Shown here piece after piece: positions 12,901 to 19,475 of a stretch of 64,000 nt of DNA (the stretch's first letter is position 1; every line of letters starts with the position of its first letter). The DNA comes from Limnohabitans sp. Jir61 (lineage in GTDB: Bacteria > Pseudomonadota > Gammaproteobacteria > Burkholderiales > Burkholderiaceae_C): positions 1 to 64,000 of the forward strand of contig NZ_NESD01000004.1 in NCBI RefSeq assembly GCF_003063545.1. The letters are read 5' to 3'. The position numbers and the translations under genes are program-made. The notes under the pieces are model-generated. The model made no database searches. It saw only the letters and a program-made list of their open reading frames with translations, and had not been told where the DNA came from.

Positions 12901-14906
12901 GCAGAGTTGGTAATCTGAACCTTGCCATCAACAATATCAAGGGTGATATTTGAAGGCAAAGCTTTGCTGATAAGCGCTGAAAAAGTCGAACCCATCTCGC
13001 CAGCGATGTAGCCTTGAGGCTTGGCAACAGTGATGTATTTCCCATCAGCTGAAACCTCATAGTTAGATATTTCAAGCGTTTTGCCTGCATCAGCACCTGA
13101 GGTGACTTGAAACTGCAAGCCAGCAAAAAATGTGGAGGCACTTCCAGCAGGAGTTGGCCCGTCACCAATATGAAGGCGCAGAGTCGAATCACCCTCTTGA
13201 ACGTCAAGCACCTTGACATTCATTGCACGCGGATCAAGCAATCCAACGCCAACGAGCTTTAGATTCGCGCCTTGAACAGAATCGTTGGCTAACACATCAA
13301 CCAAACTCTTAACAGGCGCGCCACCAGCAACTGGTGCACTCACTGTGACGACATCTGACTTGGTGGAAATGCCAGAAGCATCTGCCTTACTAAATGCAAT
13401 CTTCGCTGCCTGCGTTGCAATCAAACTATCGATTGCACCCGCTGCAAATTTTGAGTTCAGCCCGTCAAGAAGCGCTGCATTGTCTTGACCTGCAACATAC
13501 TGAGAAGAAATGGACTGAATTTCTTGCAAAAGAGCTTGCTGACCTACGGCTGCATAACTCAAATTCAAACCAGCTTGCACATCAGCCTGACTCATGTTGA
13601 GCAAGGCATTGTTAACAGCTACCACCTGATCTGAGGCTGCGTTGATCAAAGCACCAAAAGCAGCAGGATCCAAATCAATGCTGGTGAGCGCGTTATTGAG
13701 CATCGCCTGCATTGCATTGCTATCACTCAAGATATCGTGAATCGCAGAGGTGTGGTTCTGTGCAACTGCAGCACCAATTTGAGCAAAGACTGCGTTGTAT
13801 GCAGAGGTAGCACTTATCCCACCGACTTGAGAAACCAACGCCGTTGCGTTGTTAAGTGTGACCAGTAATGACTGACCTATCTTTAACACTTCTGCGGCTT
13901 GCGCAGCATCTGCCCCACCCTTGGTGAGCTGGCTCATCGGGTCGTAAGTCAAGTCCTTTGTGGACAATCCGGCCGCCTGCAAGGCGGACTCACCACCGGC
14001 CTTGGTGTAGAGCGTAGAAATTGGGGTGATGTAGTTGTACCCAAGGGCACCAACCATCATTTGTATCGGAGACAAAGTACTTGTATCAATACCGCCCAAG
14101 GAAACGATCTTGATGTCTGTTAAATCAATTTTGGTTGTGAACGAGTAGTGACCAGCATCATCCGTGCGAGCATACGGCTCACCTTCGTCCCAGCTCAAGT
14201 TGTGATTCAAGTCAGCAAAAACAGTTGCACCCGATACGTAGCCGTCAATTACAAAGCCACCAACCTGAACACCACTTGCATGTGCAATTGCCGCCCCAGC
14301 ACCACCAGAGCCACCTGACAGCGCAGCTAATGCAAGACCAGCCCCGCCTAGCGGCAAGCCAGCAAAGTTGTTTGCAAGGGCCTGAGGCAAATTGAGGTCA
14401 GGCAATTTAGCCAATGCCTCTGCGGCATCAGGCGAGGCCTGAAGGGCTTTGCTGACTTCGTAATTGACCTCGTCATTGAGGATGGAACGAACAGCCTGAT
14501 GACCTGCATCTGGCGCAGATGGGTCTATCTTGGTCGCACTGGCTGTGGCTTGCGCGCTTGCAATTTCATCTTCAAGAACCGCACGCAACGACTCGCGTGC
14601 GCTTTGAATTTTTTGCTCTAGCGTTGCATCGTCAGCAACGTTTTGAAGGAGAGATTTTTCATCCGCAGAAATGGGTGGAACTTCAACACCAAGCTCGGTC
14701 AACACCTCAGCTGGAAGCGCCTGCAGCAACTCAGGAGTTGGCTTGTAGCCCTTTGCCTGCGCGGCTCTGACCTCTTCGACAAAGAGTGCCAACAGCGGGA
14801 GTGCTGCACCAAATTTTGCGAGTCCTTTGTCTCCAGACAGCAGTTTACGAGCGCCCTTTTTCAGGGTACTCGTAAGCTTTGAAGATTTGTTTTTCTTCTC
14901 TGTCAT
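1..14906 (-). CDS. Giant repetitive secreted/surface adhesin (partial, C-terminus outside window)
   Basis: Starting at the ATG at 14906, this frame stays open to the left edge, giving at least 4968 residues. The start (MTEKKNKSSKLTSTLKKGAR) is Lys-rich with no cleavable signal peptide, as in type I-secreted RTX/Bap-like adhesins. Order of parts: a calcium-loop module at about residues 212-255 (loop D232-E243, DLNHNLSWDEGE); an Ala-rich, probably helical part to about 500; a Pro/Ser/Ala linker near 700; a long array of divergent Ig-like beta domains to about 3600; four VCBS/cadherin-like domains at about 3600-4166, recognised by GTNDxP-type joints near 3815, 3460, 3125 and 2760; a second calcium-loop module (D4191-E4202, DLNGDNVLDGNE) with its own Ala-rich part; then beta repeats ending in near-identical 141-residue units. 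G+C looks lower than in the housekeeping genes. Secretion route and ligand are inference; no RTX nonapeptides or secretion signal are visible because the C-terminus is missing. Confidence 0.9.
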   Translation of the reverse strand, partial: MTEKKNKSSKLTSTLKKGARKLLSGDKGLAKFGAALPLLALFVEEVRAAQAKGYKPTPELLQALPAEVLTELGVEVPPISADEKSLLQNVADDATLEQKIQSARESLRAVLEDEIASAQATASATKIDPSAPDAGHQAVRSILNDEVNYEVSKALQASPDAAEALAKLPDLNLPQALANNFAGLPLGGAGLALAALSGGSGGAGAAIAHASGVQVGGFVIDGYVSGATVFADLNHNLSWDEGEPYARTDDAGHYSFTTKIDLTDIKIVSLGGIDTSTLSPIQMMVGALGYNYITPISTLYTKAGGESALQAAGLSTKDLTYDPMSQLTKGGADAAQAAEVLKIGQSLLVTLNNATALVSQVGGISATSAYNAVFAQIGAAVAQNHTSAIHDILSDSNAMQAMLNNALTSIDLDPAAFGALINAASDQVVAVNNALLNMSQADVQAGLNLSYAAVGQQALLQEIQSISSQYVAGQDNAALLDGLNSKFAAGAIDSLIATQAAKIAFSKADASGISTKSDVVTVSAPVAGGAPVKSLVDVLANDSVQGANLKLVGVGLLDPRAMNVKVLDVQEGDSTLRLHIGDGPTPAGSASTFFAGLQFQVTSGADAGKTLEISNYEVSADGKYITVAKPQGYIAGEMGSTFSALISKALPSNITLDIVDGKVQITNSADANSEIGQLDVIYVAQKVVTTPSTPASPPSSSAPATPAAAAIDSKVGLLTVYVQPAAPKIAAHSASVDEAVGVSDLGVSAPTLVTLNLGLDAGALGVNGSVQLKGLPDGSVVMLGDTQVIQNPYSHSWVLQGSQAVAADYSNLQVQLPGDFSGNVTVAVSATTRYANLFNSADSSLTLTVNSKTDGLNLDSLASSARALGEQLDMALIAQGREDASVALVANPTALSEFVNTLRNELIDKVDHSELLAVKMMLPDGWTYQGLNDSFKYALSGQELTVFETKTQTLVALLSKLSIQPPANFATQDGVAVPQVSFLVGSFEETTLQTVNHVSSADVVFVPAQDAFTLKHDLAVTPVSDTPVESLSLVAGWTQEGNWQPSTGTVSVQIAPNLVSTDLVGPSEHLYLRVSDASLYAISSGLRAATISASSVSNLTSFTDAVGAKWWQFQLKGATFTVDVPDTVKSNFTLSVTPVSLDDGLAFSATNIAVGAAHSITVPMHEMAFAPTVEVNHLSGFQEDIPINLGELLLVKPYAERTIDTVSLKIHLPEGFTVVAVNNATSILQADRDGFVTVAAKHLSDFEIIPKADFNGNFTIDQVKATDTPATGSAPAVESDSLAVTDIYLEPVADPVEILSSTLTHDLSSLQLVAGQDQTLYEAGNSNYLSSLDQFIQLKTPSETYNVKLVFSHVDASAVSIKVGSDLVYPEVLQNTDGSATLTYTLSRTVLTGSDSVTLHAGEGLYGKSISLSVYSQDGASISSDTALPTTQLDVVVPPSAPSASVSGAIGLEDATAGVRIPVNFTEDPFRQQFEKVGFVVSVGASDPVELQNGYFTASLKGGGAPLKFTYSADAGGVGVGGWKIVDTSHANFDQQLQVDFSTLTYFSPTNYSGKATLAFTSFAQTANDTSYAPQSPPVSLDIKPVAESLHFADQATLTKLAASLPVASENAQAKDLLDLHLGRYFEKLVAPDSDERVSIEISLPKFTSLVKLDSQGFPTVIAPTLIGSDGTAKFVLTVSEANLCNDLLAYRLSTATNYASSSPLGDTVTITARNYEPTGGSSNTLTVTGTASTSVSFNFLIQPVASTPGSPIVVKSVSTTNESTAQQASWVNVESMVRLASKVSVDSSEQIFVRVVADPKLIVAIQNDDKTVVLLSKSSGQNFYEIKASDYSKLIVRGSDYESGADFKNSLANVSVQTVSKEFWADNTVAKNAAGQEIIALGNAATVSLSLKPIANGVNDSLTVNTVSMKEDASAAVGATNQAVTLASLIKTQATAIDSSETVVYKVAVPSALKLVSTSGSPVVATLVNGKLEYVVSGDLSSYKLVPAANFSGPVSVDITAGSTELSNGSIVFSSGSSSIHTATVCVSAVADAPILVAPDTVSGVITSGVGLSVPVLANLTDRDGSETLSVKISASNLHDGDHLVLSFGASSKLDDLIIDKTHTVTLTGDYLRFIDQMRVSTTDDYRASGALKLNVTATSTEVNARVGASDATKDVTSIVTLNVYQKIEAPTLHVEADYLGGFVTTLPVTLTLPDHVPAGVTENNVSLLITSVPDGAYFQVINPTSGELHLVGASLGTGGVWMISASDITGMKLQLVDPMLDSAQTTSLESTLSFQAFISDPVAGTSNQTASESMHLTFDPTVAAADPLVLSLSGAAISSSLVTDLSVNVDLNQSLSGVERPIYWLNGDANALTGFAFLVKPGANTADGVTLSELYKDFGELVGEFTAQGQTHITANELVSRYGDIKLWFDSSDLGKVDSGELINLSDLPNFAIDIPETAARAATAGGVVPLYEAQVTWGDGVHSSLFAVAIPYLPGALATVATHEHFTSEPSATLTIEDASAVNGLHSVLEDSQNGVTFKVNLKEAEASVSNATVTHLIKVYGVPDGASLSAGAKILSSDNVHTDFWLLTQDQIKGSISIRFADNYVTAEPLNLTVQPVASLILPGATPIAETYTGQFSNVELVQVAGVADQPIISSQVASLTLDEGHSIHLTSDGTVDGDSLVKVSSPDANESLFVQFKLSSVSSQDFVQSVTLNGESVVAVDGYYQVHSSDLSSVVVGFKPFFDQSVNVELRGLSHQGDSQAVSAATVNVQLNINPVADGATQVEAIDQSQNAQEGALGDLRPQLTLSAAAVDAKEDVHFVLKLTGETAKAVQGVDGALELTTPEDLLAGVRYFQVSATANPLADSGDSHFISNALHFDVDQYFSGSIDYQYWAVSVDPAAGVSSSIEQSIALGGDTGLINGSIDVAPVVDPTAFSTSFIDQSGAITSLSLDEDSASDHWFKPQVSTFDADGSESASFEFVVKYTGTLNYTGDASVDDFSITVEQYSGENPALQGYYRLVHTGKTPNAGDIQLGVKVQLTDTANFSDKPPISVTADSQDASFAQFIDITLNKVATQPVLTASETEPLTINDGHLLGGVNLPTISVDSRGDGEVVVYQLKDVPEWLVPSAGTLITGADGTKYYQFAESDLDGLTWSSVRQYNIDSQSVTMHWQVVQMEPSNGNSLASAPVDLNLTLEPSASKTQIIGPSSVVIKESADSSQSASVSLGNLFDVNAEGEWTGSDLNSTIKVSVGLANSNMQITYLDGATAKTFVGGSGQALELTRAEFESAVLKSIDPNYNGVVGLTVTAQQVFADNYLSVDPVTASLTVGITSVPENLKFSTTSGDVVMLEGDHYTLKGLSVTGQSTYNETEVLTLTASSKLKLFIINSEGNLSLVEPAKSASGVSTYTLSDAALTDGKYVVEAPSVANGGVASAGQYNLTLKAYSYDSVTPSLVGSTATSTLSVTVRSPSELPQFNAGHAISLAEGDLVGAPDAIHVIDALKLTKSSDPLETLSFKANSLSLVAVSSTGVSLNLTTEQLAKLITLDEQTGKVTVDSSKLAFLQSGETLTLDLQMAVTSKYGSYPIKFSVDVVGQDGLIVSAYPTPTQTVNESNTVTTSVAIDAVAGLVDVDASLVSSSLTATFKGEPIQVCKANGVWLDKFNHIQVDPHASIFDGLSEGESSQLSLSWRVAEDAIGNIKDVVRSTTLTIVGTNDIPTVSMHSTETFDQNASTQTFDLLAGAHDVDQSDVLSLAAGSGASAVQLSVVDQNGHTVASLPEGSWSLQGSSLVVDPSYFTYLGGHESLTVTARYSVTDSHVAVPVADQFIFTIQGSNDLPVIKGSGIALDFTQNSDSTVVDLLTGVTDADKHDALIVRSVELSAKSSAGETLSLTSESVQVVDGQVVLNPQSFAYLADGESVEIKVQYNVFDGTSDVPTTATLTVAGSNDAPVVNAAVAPVSFDETNISGNASWVSIDLLQGVSDIDSDLSVGELHVSYMGQELDLTQTDTVILDGHLLKINSASNLFNDLSKDQTESLSLNWKVQEELPSGAVISKIERSTDVAVHGTDDAPTITARTFDAVTEDDVSFSVNLLDTKYVSDVDSTNLFVSKYAAHAFNAKTGQPIELPDGVLDAAISVAKDGHTLQIDPHAFDYLSRGENVQLKFDYTISDGQLSSDSQAVFTVQGLNEGQTFTARIIDGYVTGAKVFYDLNGDNVLDGNEAAFSVTTGDDGLATITVDNATLDALHLSGAVGHLVALGGTDTFTGQELHGALIAADGFSVVSPLTTLVALVAQAQALNGETVDVSAISASIVKALGFEGLDLATFDPVKNMSSKDPGVQLLAENAFKTQQAVFSLMQATTSALTKSAGADAQSSMAQSLFKTLDAISTNPDSTSGMDLSARLKLVTSETLVNALGTDEVSLAKAQAIAQSVNAVNDQIIEKYTGLANALSASSTDVDAQLLLSQAKTAAGISQTTLLQTAAEVSKAETVEAAAAVKPITTASINQAIIENIAKDETLSNTIHKDEDGNNTLDLSLKKLSSLGLTGAMMTGVSTNESGHAAVQVGLSDAEDGSVTLSGGIPSILAQDTHGHVIDAANLDVTLSVTSASQFQEVAALAGHGAGYVDFAGQGIDNVSLDLTGSSELSALLSDPASFQGEIEALRADGLHVNTVDLMGNASVSIDQVEANALIHAGLNFAHDDHIALNVDTSGTHATHLSNSLKDLTKLGVDAVAVTGGHAVNVDLGSDAFNEGGTGGADFTLSGLFGGTSGVALTKAQDDALDVTLNASVDDVAGIAHMANELSAMGIDHIDLGGAGQSLSVSIDQVEANALIHAGLNFAHNDHIALNVDTSGAHSTHLSNSLKDLTKLGVDAVAVTGGHAVNVDLGSDAFNEGGTGGADFTLSGLFGGTSGVALTKAQDDALDVTLNASVDDVAGIAHMANELSAMGIDHIDLGGAGQSLSVSIDQVEANALIHAGLNFAHNDHIALN

Positions 14907-15021
14907 GGACAATTTTTATTTCGGTTCTTTTGGCAGTTATTTATCAGTTGTGTGGAATTTATCACATTACTTAGCAAATTGCTACGTAGTTCCCGAAATA
15001 TTTTTTTCGGCACCTACCTAT

Positions 15022-15035
15022 TTGATTTATATCAA
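15022..15035. promoter_or_regulatory. FNR/Anr-type operator between divergent transcription units
   Basis: The sequence TTGATTTATATCAA is a perfect match to the FNR/Anr/Dnr consensus TTGAT-N4-ATCAA. It lies 116 bases upstream of the adhesin start and 144 bases upstream of the start of the histidine-kinase operon. A possible plus-strand -10 (TAAAAT, 15073-15078) would put the site near -56 for the operon. On the minus strand an AT-rich -10-like stretch near 14995-15003 would put it near -38 to -42. Which side it controls cannot be decided from sequence. Confidence 0.6.
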
Positions 15036-15178
15036 GTTGATATCCATGAGTGTGACTGACTGGAATTTGGTTTAAAATAAGCTAATCAAAACGGTAGCTA
15101 GTTGTAATTACCTCATTTTTAGAAGAAAAATTGACAAGCGCTAATTCTTATCACTACAAAAAGGAAAAGTCGGCCCAA

Positions 15179-15853
15179 ATGCCGGCTGTTTTCGTTGCCT
15201 TTAAGAAGCAGTCAAGGTTGTTTTTTTCTGCGCTTTTGTTCGTCGGGTGTACGTTAGATAGCGCTTCTTTTGTCAGTGCACAACCAATTAGCCAACCAAC
15301 AGCTGTCGCCAACAGCACACTTCAGACCAAAATTAAAGCGTTTTTAGAGCCAGAAACAGGTTTGAACAACGAAATTCGCGCAGGCCTTGCACGTTTAGAG
15401 CAGACATGTGAATTCACAAACAAAACGAAACCATCTGCAACGGCGGCTACACCGCTCTACTCAAAGAGCGCACTCATCGCCAAAGATATCGTGGCGGCTC
15501 GGGCCATGGCCAACGAACAACAAGCCATAGCTGACAAGGCAATAGCCGAATTTCGAAGCGCACAGTCGTTGAGCATGAATACATGCTCAGCATTACCCTC
15601 ACTGTTGCGTATCAGCGAACAATGCATTCGCTACCAAAAAAACTCTGAGATTGCACAGGCTGTGAGCCAAGCATCACAAACCTATTTCAATGAAACACTG
15701 GCACGCTTCAAAAGCTATGAAGCCGCGGTGGATCTAGAAGCCAAGGGCTGCACACGCCCTGACTTTGCCTACAAATTGTGGGCGGCCGAGCAGGTGCATA
15801 TCGTGCCCAAGCTCAAAACGTCGGGACAGCAACTGTCCGACTTGTTGAAATAA
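15179..15853 (+). CDS. Exported four-cysteine hypothetical protein preceding a two-component system
   Basis: The frame opens at a TTG at 15131, but I prefer the ATG at 15179, preceded by AAGGAA at 15161-15166. The 224-residue product begins with basic residues and a hydrophobic stretch (residues 13-23) followed by a plausible signal-peptidase I site (VSA/QP, about 34/35). FVGC at 21-24 resembles a lipobox but has Phe at -3, so lipidation is less likely. The mature part looks mostly helical, is Ala/Gln-rich and has four cysteines (C77, C136, C149, C191) that could form two disulfides. No family recognised. It is 19 bases upstream of the sensor kinase and probably co-transcribed, so a periplasmic role in signal sensing is a reasonable guess only. 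Confidence 0.7.
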   Translation: MPAVFVAFKKQSRLFFSALLFVGCTLDSASFVSAQPISQPTAVANSTLQTKIKAFLEPETGLNNEIRAGLARLEQTCEFTNKTKPSATAATPLYSKSALIAKDIVAARAMANEQQAIADKAIAEFRSAQSLSMNTCSALPSLLRISEQCIRYQKNSEIAQAVSQASQTYFNETLARFKSYEAAVDLEAKGCTRPDFAYKLWAAEQVHIVPKLKTSGQQLSDLLK

Positions 15854-15872
15854 CGACTACCCTTGGTGGCAC

Positions 15873-17438
15873 ATGAAGCCTCCAAAATTCCTGACCTATG
15901 TTTCTAAACGCTTGGACGATAGCGCCAAGCTTTTTGTGCTGGTTGCCGTGACTGTGGCGCTGACGAGTTCAGCCATTGTGTTGTCTGCAGATTTTGTGCA
16001 ACAGCGAAAAATCAATGAACTAAACGATTTAGCGCAGCGTTACACAGCCCAACTACGACAAAAAATTCATGATCAAGAAGAACAACTGCTCAACATCGCA
16101 GGTCGTGATGATGCCAATAATTTTGTTACGTTTGGCGAGCGTGCCAAACGTCTCATCGAAGAAAACAAAAGCTATTTGCACATTGAGTTGCGAGACGAAA
16201 CAGGGGTATTGATTGCGCAACGCGAGAGTACATCTGCCAAAGAAGTTTGGCCGTTTTTAGCGAGGCAACAGCTCCCACCCTCGGTTTTATTGAGCTTCTT
16301 ACGAGCCAGTGAACAACAAAAAATTTATTGGGCCCACAGCTACTCGACCACCGGACGCAGTGATGCAGAGATGGTGGTTCCATCTCGTAACCAAAAGAAC
16401 TTATGGGTCGTTCGCATCGATGTCAGCAAGTGGCTACCACCCACTTCTGGCATAAGCTTGCCAGCAGATGTTCAAGTGACATACAACGAACATCGCCCTG
16501 AAAGTCTTGGCCCCGTTTTAACTGTCGCAGTCCCATTAGAGTTGCCTGGCAATGATTCGCATCTCGTGTTTTCTTACGCCACGCCATCAACGATTAAGTT
16601 TGACTTAACTTCTCTCACATTAGCTATTTTGGGACTGACGCTGTGTGTGTTGCTGATTCGTTATGCACTCGAAACAAAGAAGAATCGTCTGGCGCAAGAG
16701 ACCATAACGCGTCAAGAAATGGCACTGGTCAAACAAAGCCAACTCAGCACCATGGGAGAGGTATCAACGGCACTTGCCCATGAACTCAACCAACCGCTGG
16801 CCACCATTGCCAACTATGTCGCCGCCTGTGAAATGCGCATGAAAAGCCAAGGCTACGAAGACCCTGTTTTAAGAGATGCTTTGCAAAATGCTCGCCAGCA
16901 GGCGATGCGTGCAGGTGAAGTGGTACAGTCGATTCGCAACTACCTCAAACGCAAGCCTAATGTGATGGCGACTGTAGACGTCAAAGACATGCTCAAAGAG
17001 CTTGAGCCAATTTTGATGCTCTCGGCCAAAGAACATCAAACCCAGTTATTTATTCAAAGTGAAGATCATTTACTTGCACGCATAGACCCTGCGCTGCTTG
17101 AGCAAGTGGTGCTCAACCTCAGTCGCAATGGTGTTGACGCCATGGTGGACGTAGACCCTGCAGCGCGCAAACTCAAAATCAATGCTTACACGCACACGTC
17201 GAGCAATGGCAGCGTATGGGTGCGCATTGATGTGGAAGACTTTGGCCATGGCGTGTCTGATGAAGCTGCCGCGAGTGTGTTCGAGTCGTTTTTCACGACG
17301 AAAGCTGAAGGTATGGGCATTGGCTTGAGTTTGTGTCGCTCTGTGGCGGAGAGCTATGGTGGACGTATTCGTTGGAGCAATAACGCGGCAGGTGGCGCTA
17401 CGTTTTCGCTGTTTTTACCCAAGCTGTTGAACGCATAA
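15873..17438 (+). CDS. Membrane sensor histidine kinase, DctB-like architecture
   Basis: The 521-residue protein has one membrane segment at about 18-38, an extracytoplasmic sensor region to about 245, a second segment at about 246-268, then HisKA and HATPase_c domains. The phospho-acceptor is H303 in ALAHELNQPLATIANY. The N-box (NLSRNGVDAM), G1 box (DFGHG), F-box (FFTTK) and G2 box (GMGIGLSLC) are all present, so the kinase should be active. No PAS or HAMP domain is evident. The HELNQPL motif and layout match the DctB/FixL-type kinases that pair with FixJ or NtrC-type regulators. The signal is unknown; dicarboxylate sensing cannot be assumed. The cognate regulator gene starts 7 bases after the stop. 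Confidence 0.9.
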   Translation: MKPPKFLTYVSKRLDDSAKLFVLVAVTVALTSSAIVLSADFVQQRKINELNDLAQRYTAQLRQKIHDQEEQLLNIAGRDDANNFVTFGERAKRLIEENKSYLHIELRDETGVLIAQRESTSAKEVWPFLARQQLPPSVLLSFLRASEQQKIYWAHSYSTTGRSDAEMVVPSRNQKNLWVVRIDVSKWLPPTSGISLPADVQVTYNEHRPESLGPVLTVAVPLELPGNDSHLVFSYATPSTIKFDLTSLTLAILGLTLCVLLIRYALETKKNRLAQETITRQEMALVKQSQLSTMGEVSTALAHELNQPLATIANYVAACEMRMKSQGYEDPVLRDALQNARQQAMRAGEVVQSIRNYLKRKPNVMATVDVKDMLKELEPILMLSAKEHQTQLFIQSEDHLLARIDPALLEQVVLNLSRNGVDAMVDVDPAARKLKINAYTHTSSNGSVWVRIDVEDFGHGVSDEAAASVFESFFTTKAEGMGIGLSLCRSVAESYGGRIRWSNNAAGGATFSLFLPKLLNA

Positions 17439-17445
17439 TCAACGC

Positions 17446-18096
17446 ATGTCTGAACCACTGCATCAACACCCTATTCAGCTCATTGAAGATGACATTGCGC
17501 TTGCGCAAAGTTTGCTCATGCTGCTATCCGCCTCAAACTTCACCTGTGTGCATTACAAAAGCGCGGAAGAGTTTTTAGCGGCGGTCAAAAGCAACCCACA
17601 AGCCCTACTTTTACCCACCTGCGTGGTGTCTGATATTCGTTTGCCCAAACTCTCTGGCATGGACATGATGGCGTTGCTGCGAAAAGAACACCCAGATTGC
17701 GTTTGGCCTGTGATTTTGGTGACAGGACATGCCGATGTGGCGATGGCAGTAGACGCCATGCACATGGGCGCATTTGACTTCTTGACCAAACCATTTGACC
17801 CATTTTTGTTGACACAAAAATTAACGACGGCTGTCGAAAAATCTGTCCAAATCAAAGCTACACACGACTTTGTTGCAACCTACGAGCAACGCGTTGCACA
17901 ACTCTCCGAGCAAGAGAGAAAAATTTACAGCATGATTTTGGAAAACCAAACGAGCCGAGAAATTGCTGAAACTTTAGGCAACAGTACGCGCACGATTGAA
18001 GTTCACCGTGCGTCGATTTTCAAAAAAATGGGCGTCGTGTCAGTTCTGGATTTGGCCAAAAACAGCGAGCGCTACGCACTCACTAAGCAAGCGTAA
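17446..18096 (+). CDS. FixJ-family response regulator (REC plus LuxR-type HTH)
   Basis: This 216-residue protein has an N-terminal receiver domain with the acidic cluster E14-D15-D16, phospho-acceptor D63 (VVSDIRLP), conserved T92 (LVTGHAD) and K114 (FLTKP). A C-terminal LuxR/FixJ helix-turn-helix lies at about 152-205 (SREIAETLGNSTRTIEVHRASIF). It lacks an AAA+ domain, so it should activate or repress sigma70-type promoters. It is the third gene of the operon that diverges from the giant adhesin gene, making that gene an obvious candidate target (inference). It ends 5 bases before the oppositely oriented icd gene. Confidence 0.92.
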   Translation: MSEPLHQHPIQLIEDDIALAQSLLMLLSASNFTCVHYKSAEEFLAAVKSNPQALLLPTCVVSDIRLPKLSGMDMMALLRKEHPDCVWPVILVTGHADVAMAVDAMHMGAFDFLTKPFDPFLLTQKLTTAVEKSVQIKATHDFVATYEQRVAQLSEQERKIYSMILENQTSREIAETLGNSTRTIEVHRASIFKKMGVVSVLDLAKNSERYALTKQA

Positions 18097-18101
18097 AACG
18101 C

Positions 18102-19358
18102 TTACATCTGCTCAATCATCACGTCGCCAAAGGCAGAGCAGCTGACCTGCTCAGCGCCGTCCATGAGGCGCGCGAAGTCATATGTGACACGCTTGGTGGC
18201 GATGGCGGCTTCCATCGATTTGATGATGATGTCAGCGGCCTCTGTCCAACCGATGTGGCGCAGCATCATCTCGGCAGACAAGATCATGGAGCCTGGGTTG
18301 ACATAGTTTTTACCTGCGTACTTGGGAGCTGTGCCATGGGTGGCTTCAAAACAGGCTACGGTGTCTGACATATTGGCTCCGGGTGCGATGCCAATGCCGC
18401 CCACTTGCGCGGCCACAGCATCAGAGATGTAGTCGCCATTGAGGTTAAGCGTAGCAACCACTGAGTATTCGGCTGGACGCATCAAAATTTGCTGCAAGAA
18501 GGCGTCGGCAATGACGTCTTTGATGATGATGCTCTTGCCAGTCTTTAGGTTCTTTAAACGACACCATGGGCCGCCGTCAATGAGGGTGGCACCAAACTCT
18601 TTTTGCGCCAAGGCCAAAGCCCAATCGCGGAAACCACCTTCGGTGTACTTCATGATGTTTCCCTTGTGCACGATGGTGACGCTGGGCTTATCGTGGTCGA
18701 TGGCGTATTGAATGGCTTTGCGGATGAAACGCTCTGTGCCTTCAATAGAAACAGGCTTGACACCAATGGCAGATGTGTCGGGGAAGCGAATGGTGGTCGC
18801 CCCCATTTCGGTTTGCAAGAAGGCGATCAGCTTTTTAGCCTCGGGGCTTTGCGCGGCATATTCGATGCCGGCATAGATGTCTTCGGAGTTCTCACGGAAG
18901 ATGACCATGTTGGTTTTTTCGGGCTCTTTCAAAGGCGAAGGCACGCCTTTGAAGTACTGCACAGGGCGCAAGCACACAAACAAGTCGAGCGCTTGGCGCA
19001 AGGCCACATTGAGCGAGCGAATGCCGCCGCCCACGGGTGTATTGAGTGGGCCTTTGATAGACACCTTGTACTCGCGCATGGCTTGAGCAGTTTCTTCGGG
19101 CAGCCAAACGTCAGGGCCATACACCTGAGTGGCTTTCTCACCTGCAAACAACTCCATCCATTGAATTTGGCGCTTGCCAGCGTAGGCTTTGGCGACAGCT
19201 GCATCGACCACTTTGCGCATCACGGGGGTCACGTCTTGGCCCACACCGTCGCCCATGATGAAGGGGATGATGGGCTGGTCGGGCACGCTCAGCGAGGCGT
19301 CTGCATTGGCGGTGATTTTTTGACCTGCAGCGGGCACTTGGATGTGCTGGTATGGCAT
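18102..19358 (-). CDS. icd: NADP-dependent isocitrate dehydrogenase
   Basis: The 418-residue product has the length of bacterial type I Icd, the TCA-cycle enzyme that oxidatively decarboxylates isocitrate to 2-oxoglutarate in the cytoplasm. Visible signatures are the substrate-binding segment [22 protein letters not shown], with its phosphorylatable Ser and following Asn/Arg residues, the [14 protein letters not shown] segment, and a C-terminal [12 protein letters not shown] cofactor-region motif. The ATG at 19358 is preceded by AGGAAA at good spacing. It is monocistronic and converges on the response regulator gene with 5 bases between them. Confidence 0.96.
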   Translation of the reverse strand: MPYQHIQVPAAGQKITANADASLSVPDQPIIPFIMGDGVGQDVTPVMRKVVDAAVAKAYAGKRQIQWMELFAGEKATQVYGPDVWLPEETAQAMREYKVSIKGPLNTPVGGGIRSLNVALRQALDLFVCLRPVQYFKGVPSPLKEPEKTNMVIFRENSEDIYAGIEYAAQSPEAKKLIAFLQTEMGATTIRFPDTSAIGVKPVSIEGTERFIRKAIQYAIDHDKPSVTIVHKGNIMKYTEGGFRDWALALAQKEFGATLIDGGPWCRLKNLKTGKSIIIKDVIADAFLQQILMRPAEYSVVATLNLNGDYISDAVAAQVGGIGIAPGANMSDTVACFEATHGTAPKYAGKNYVNPGSMILSAEMMLRHIGWTEAADIIIKSMEAAIATKRVTYDFARLMDGAEQVSCSAFGDVMIEQM

Positions 19359-19475
19359 GTGCGGCGTTTCCTGTGGTGGTGTGAAGTTGCGTTTTGGATT
19401 CTAGCCAGCGCCAACCGAGCCAGAGCGCTGAAAAGCCCATCTTGGCTAGCTTTGCCTTGCGATACAGTCACCTAC

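Noticed and set aside
18603-19475. Long N-terminal extension of the DUF192 gene
   Set aside because: It runs antisense through icd; the signal peptide start at 19476 gives the normal family length.
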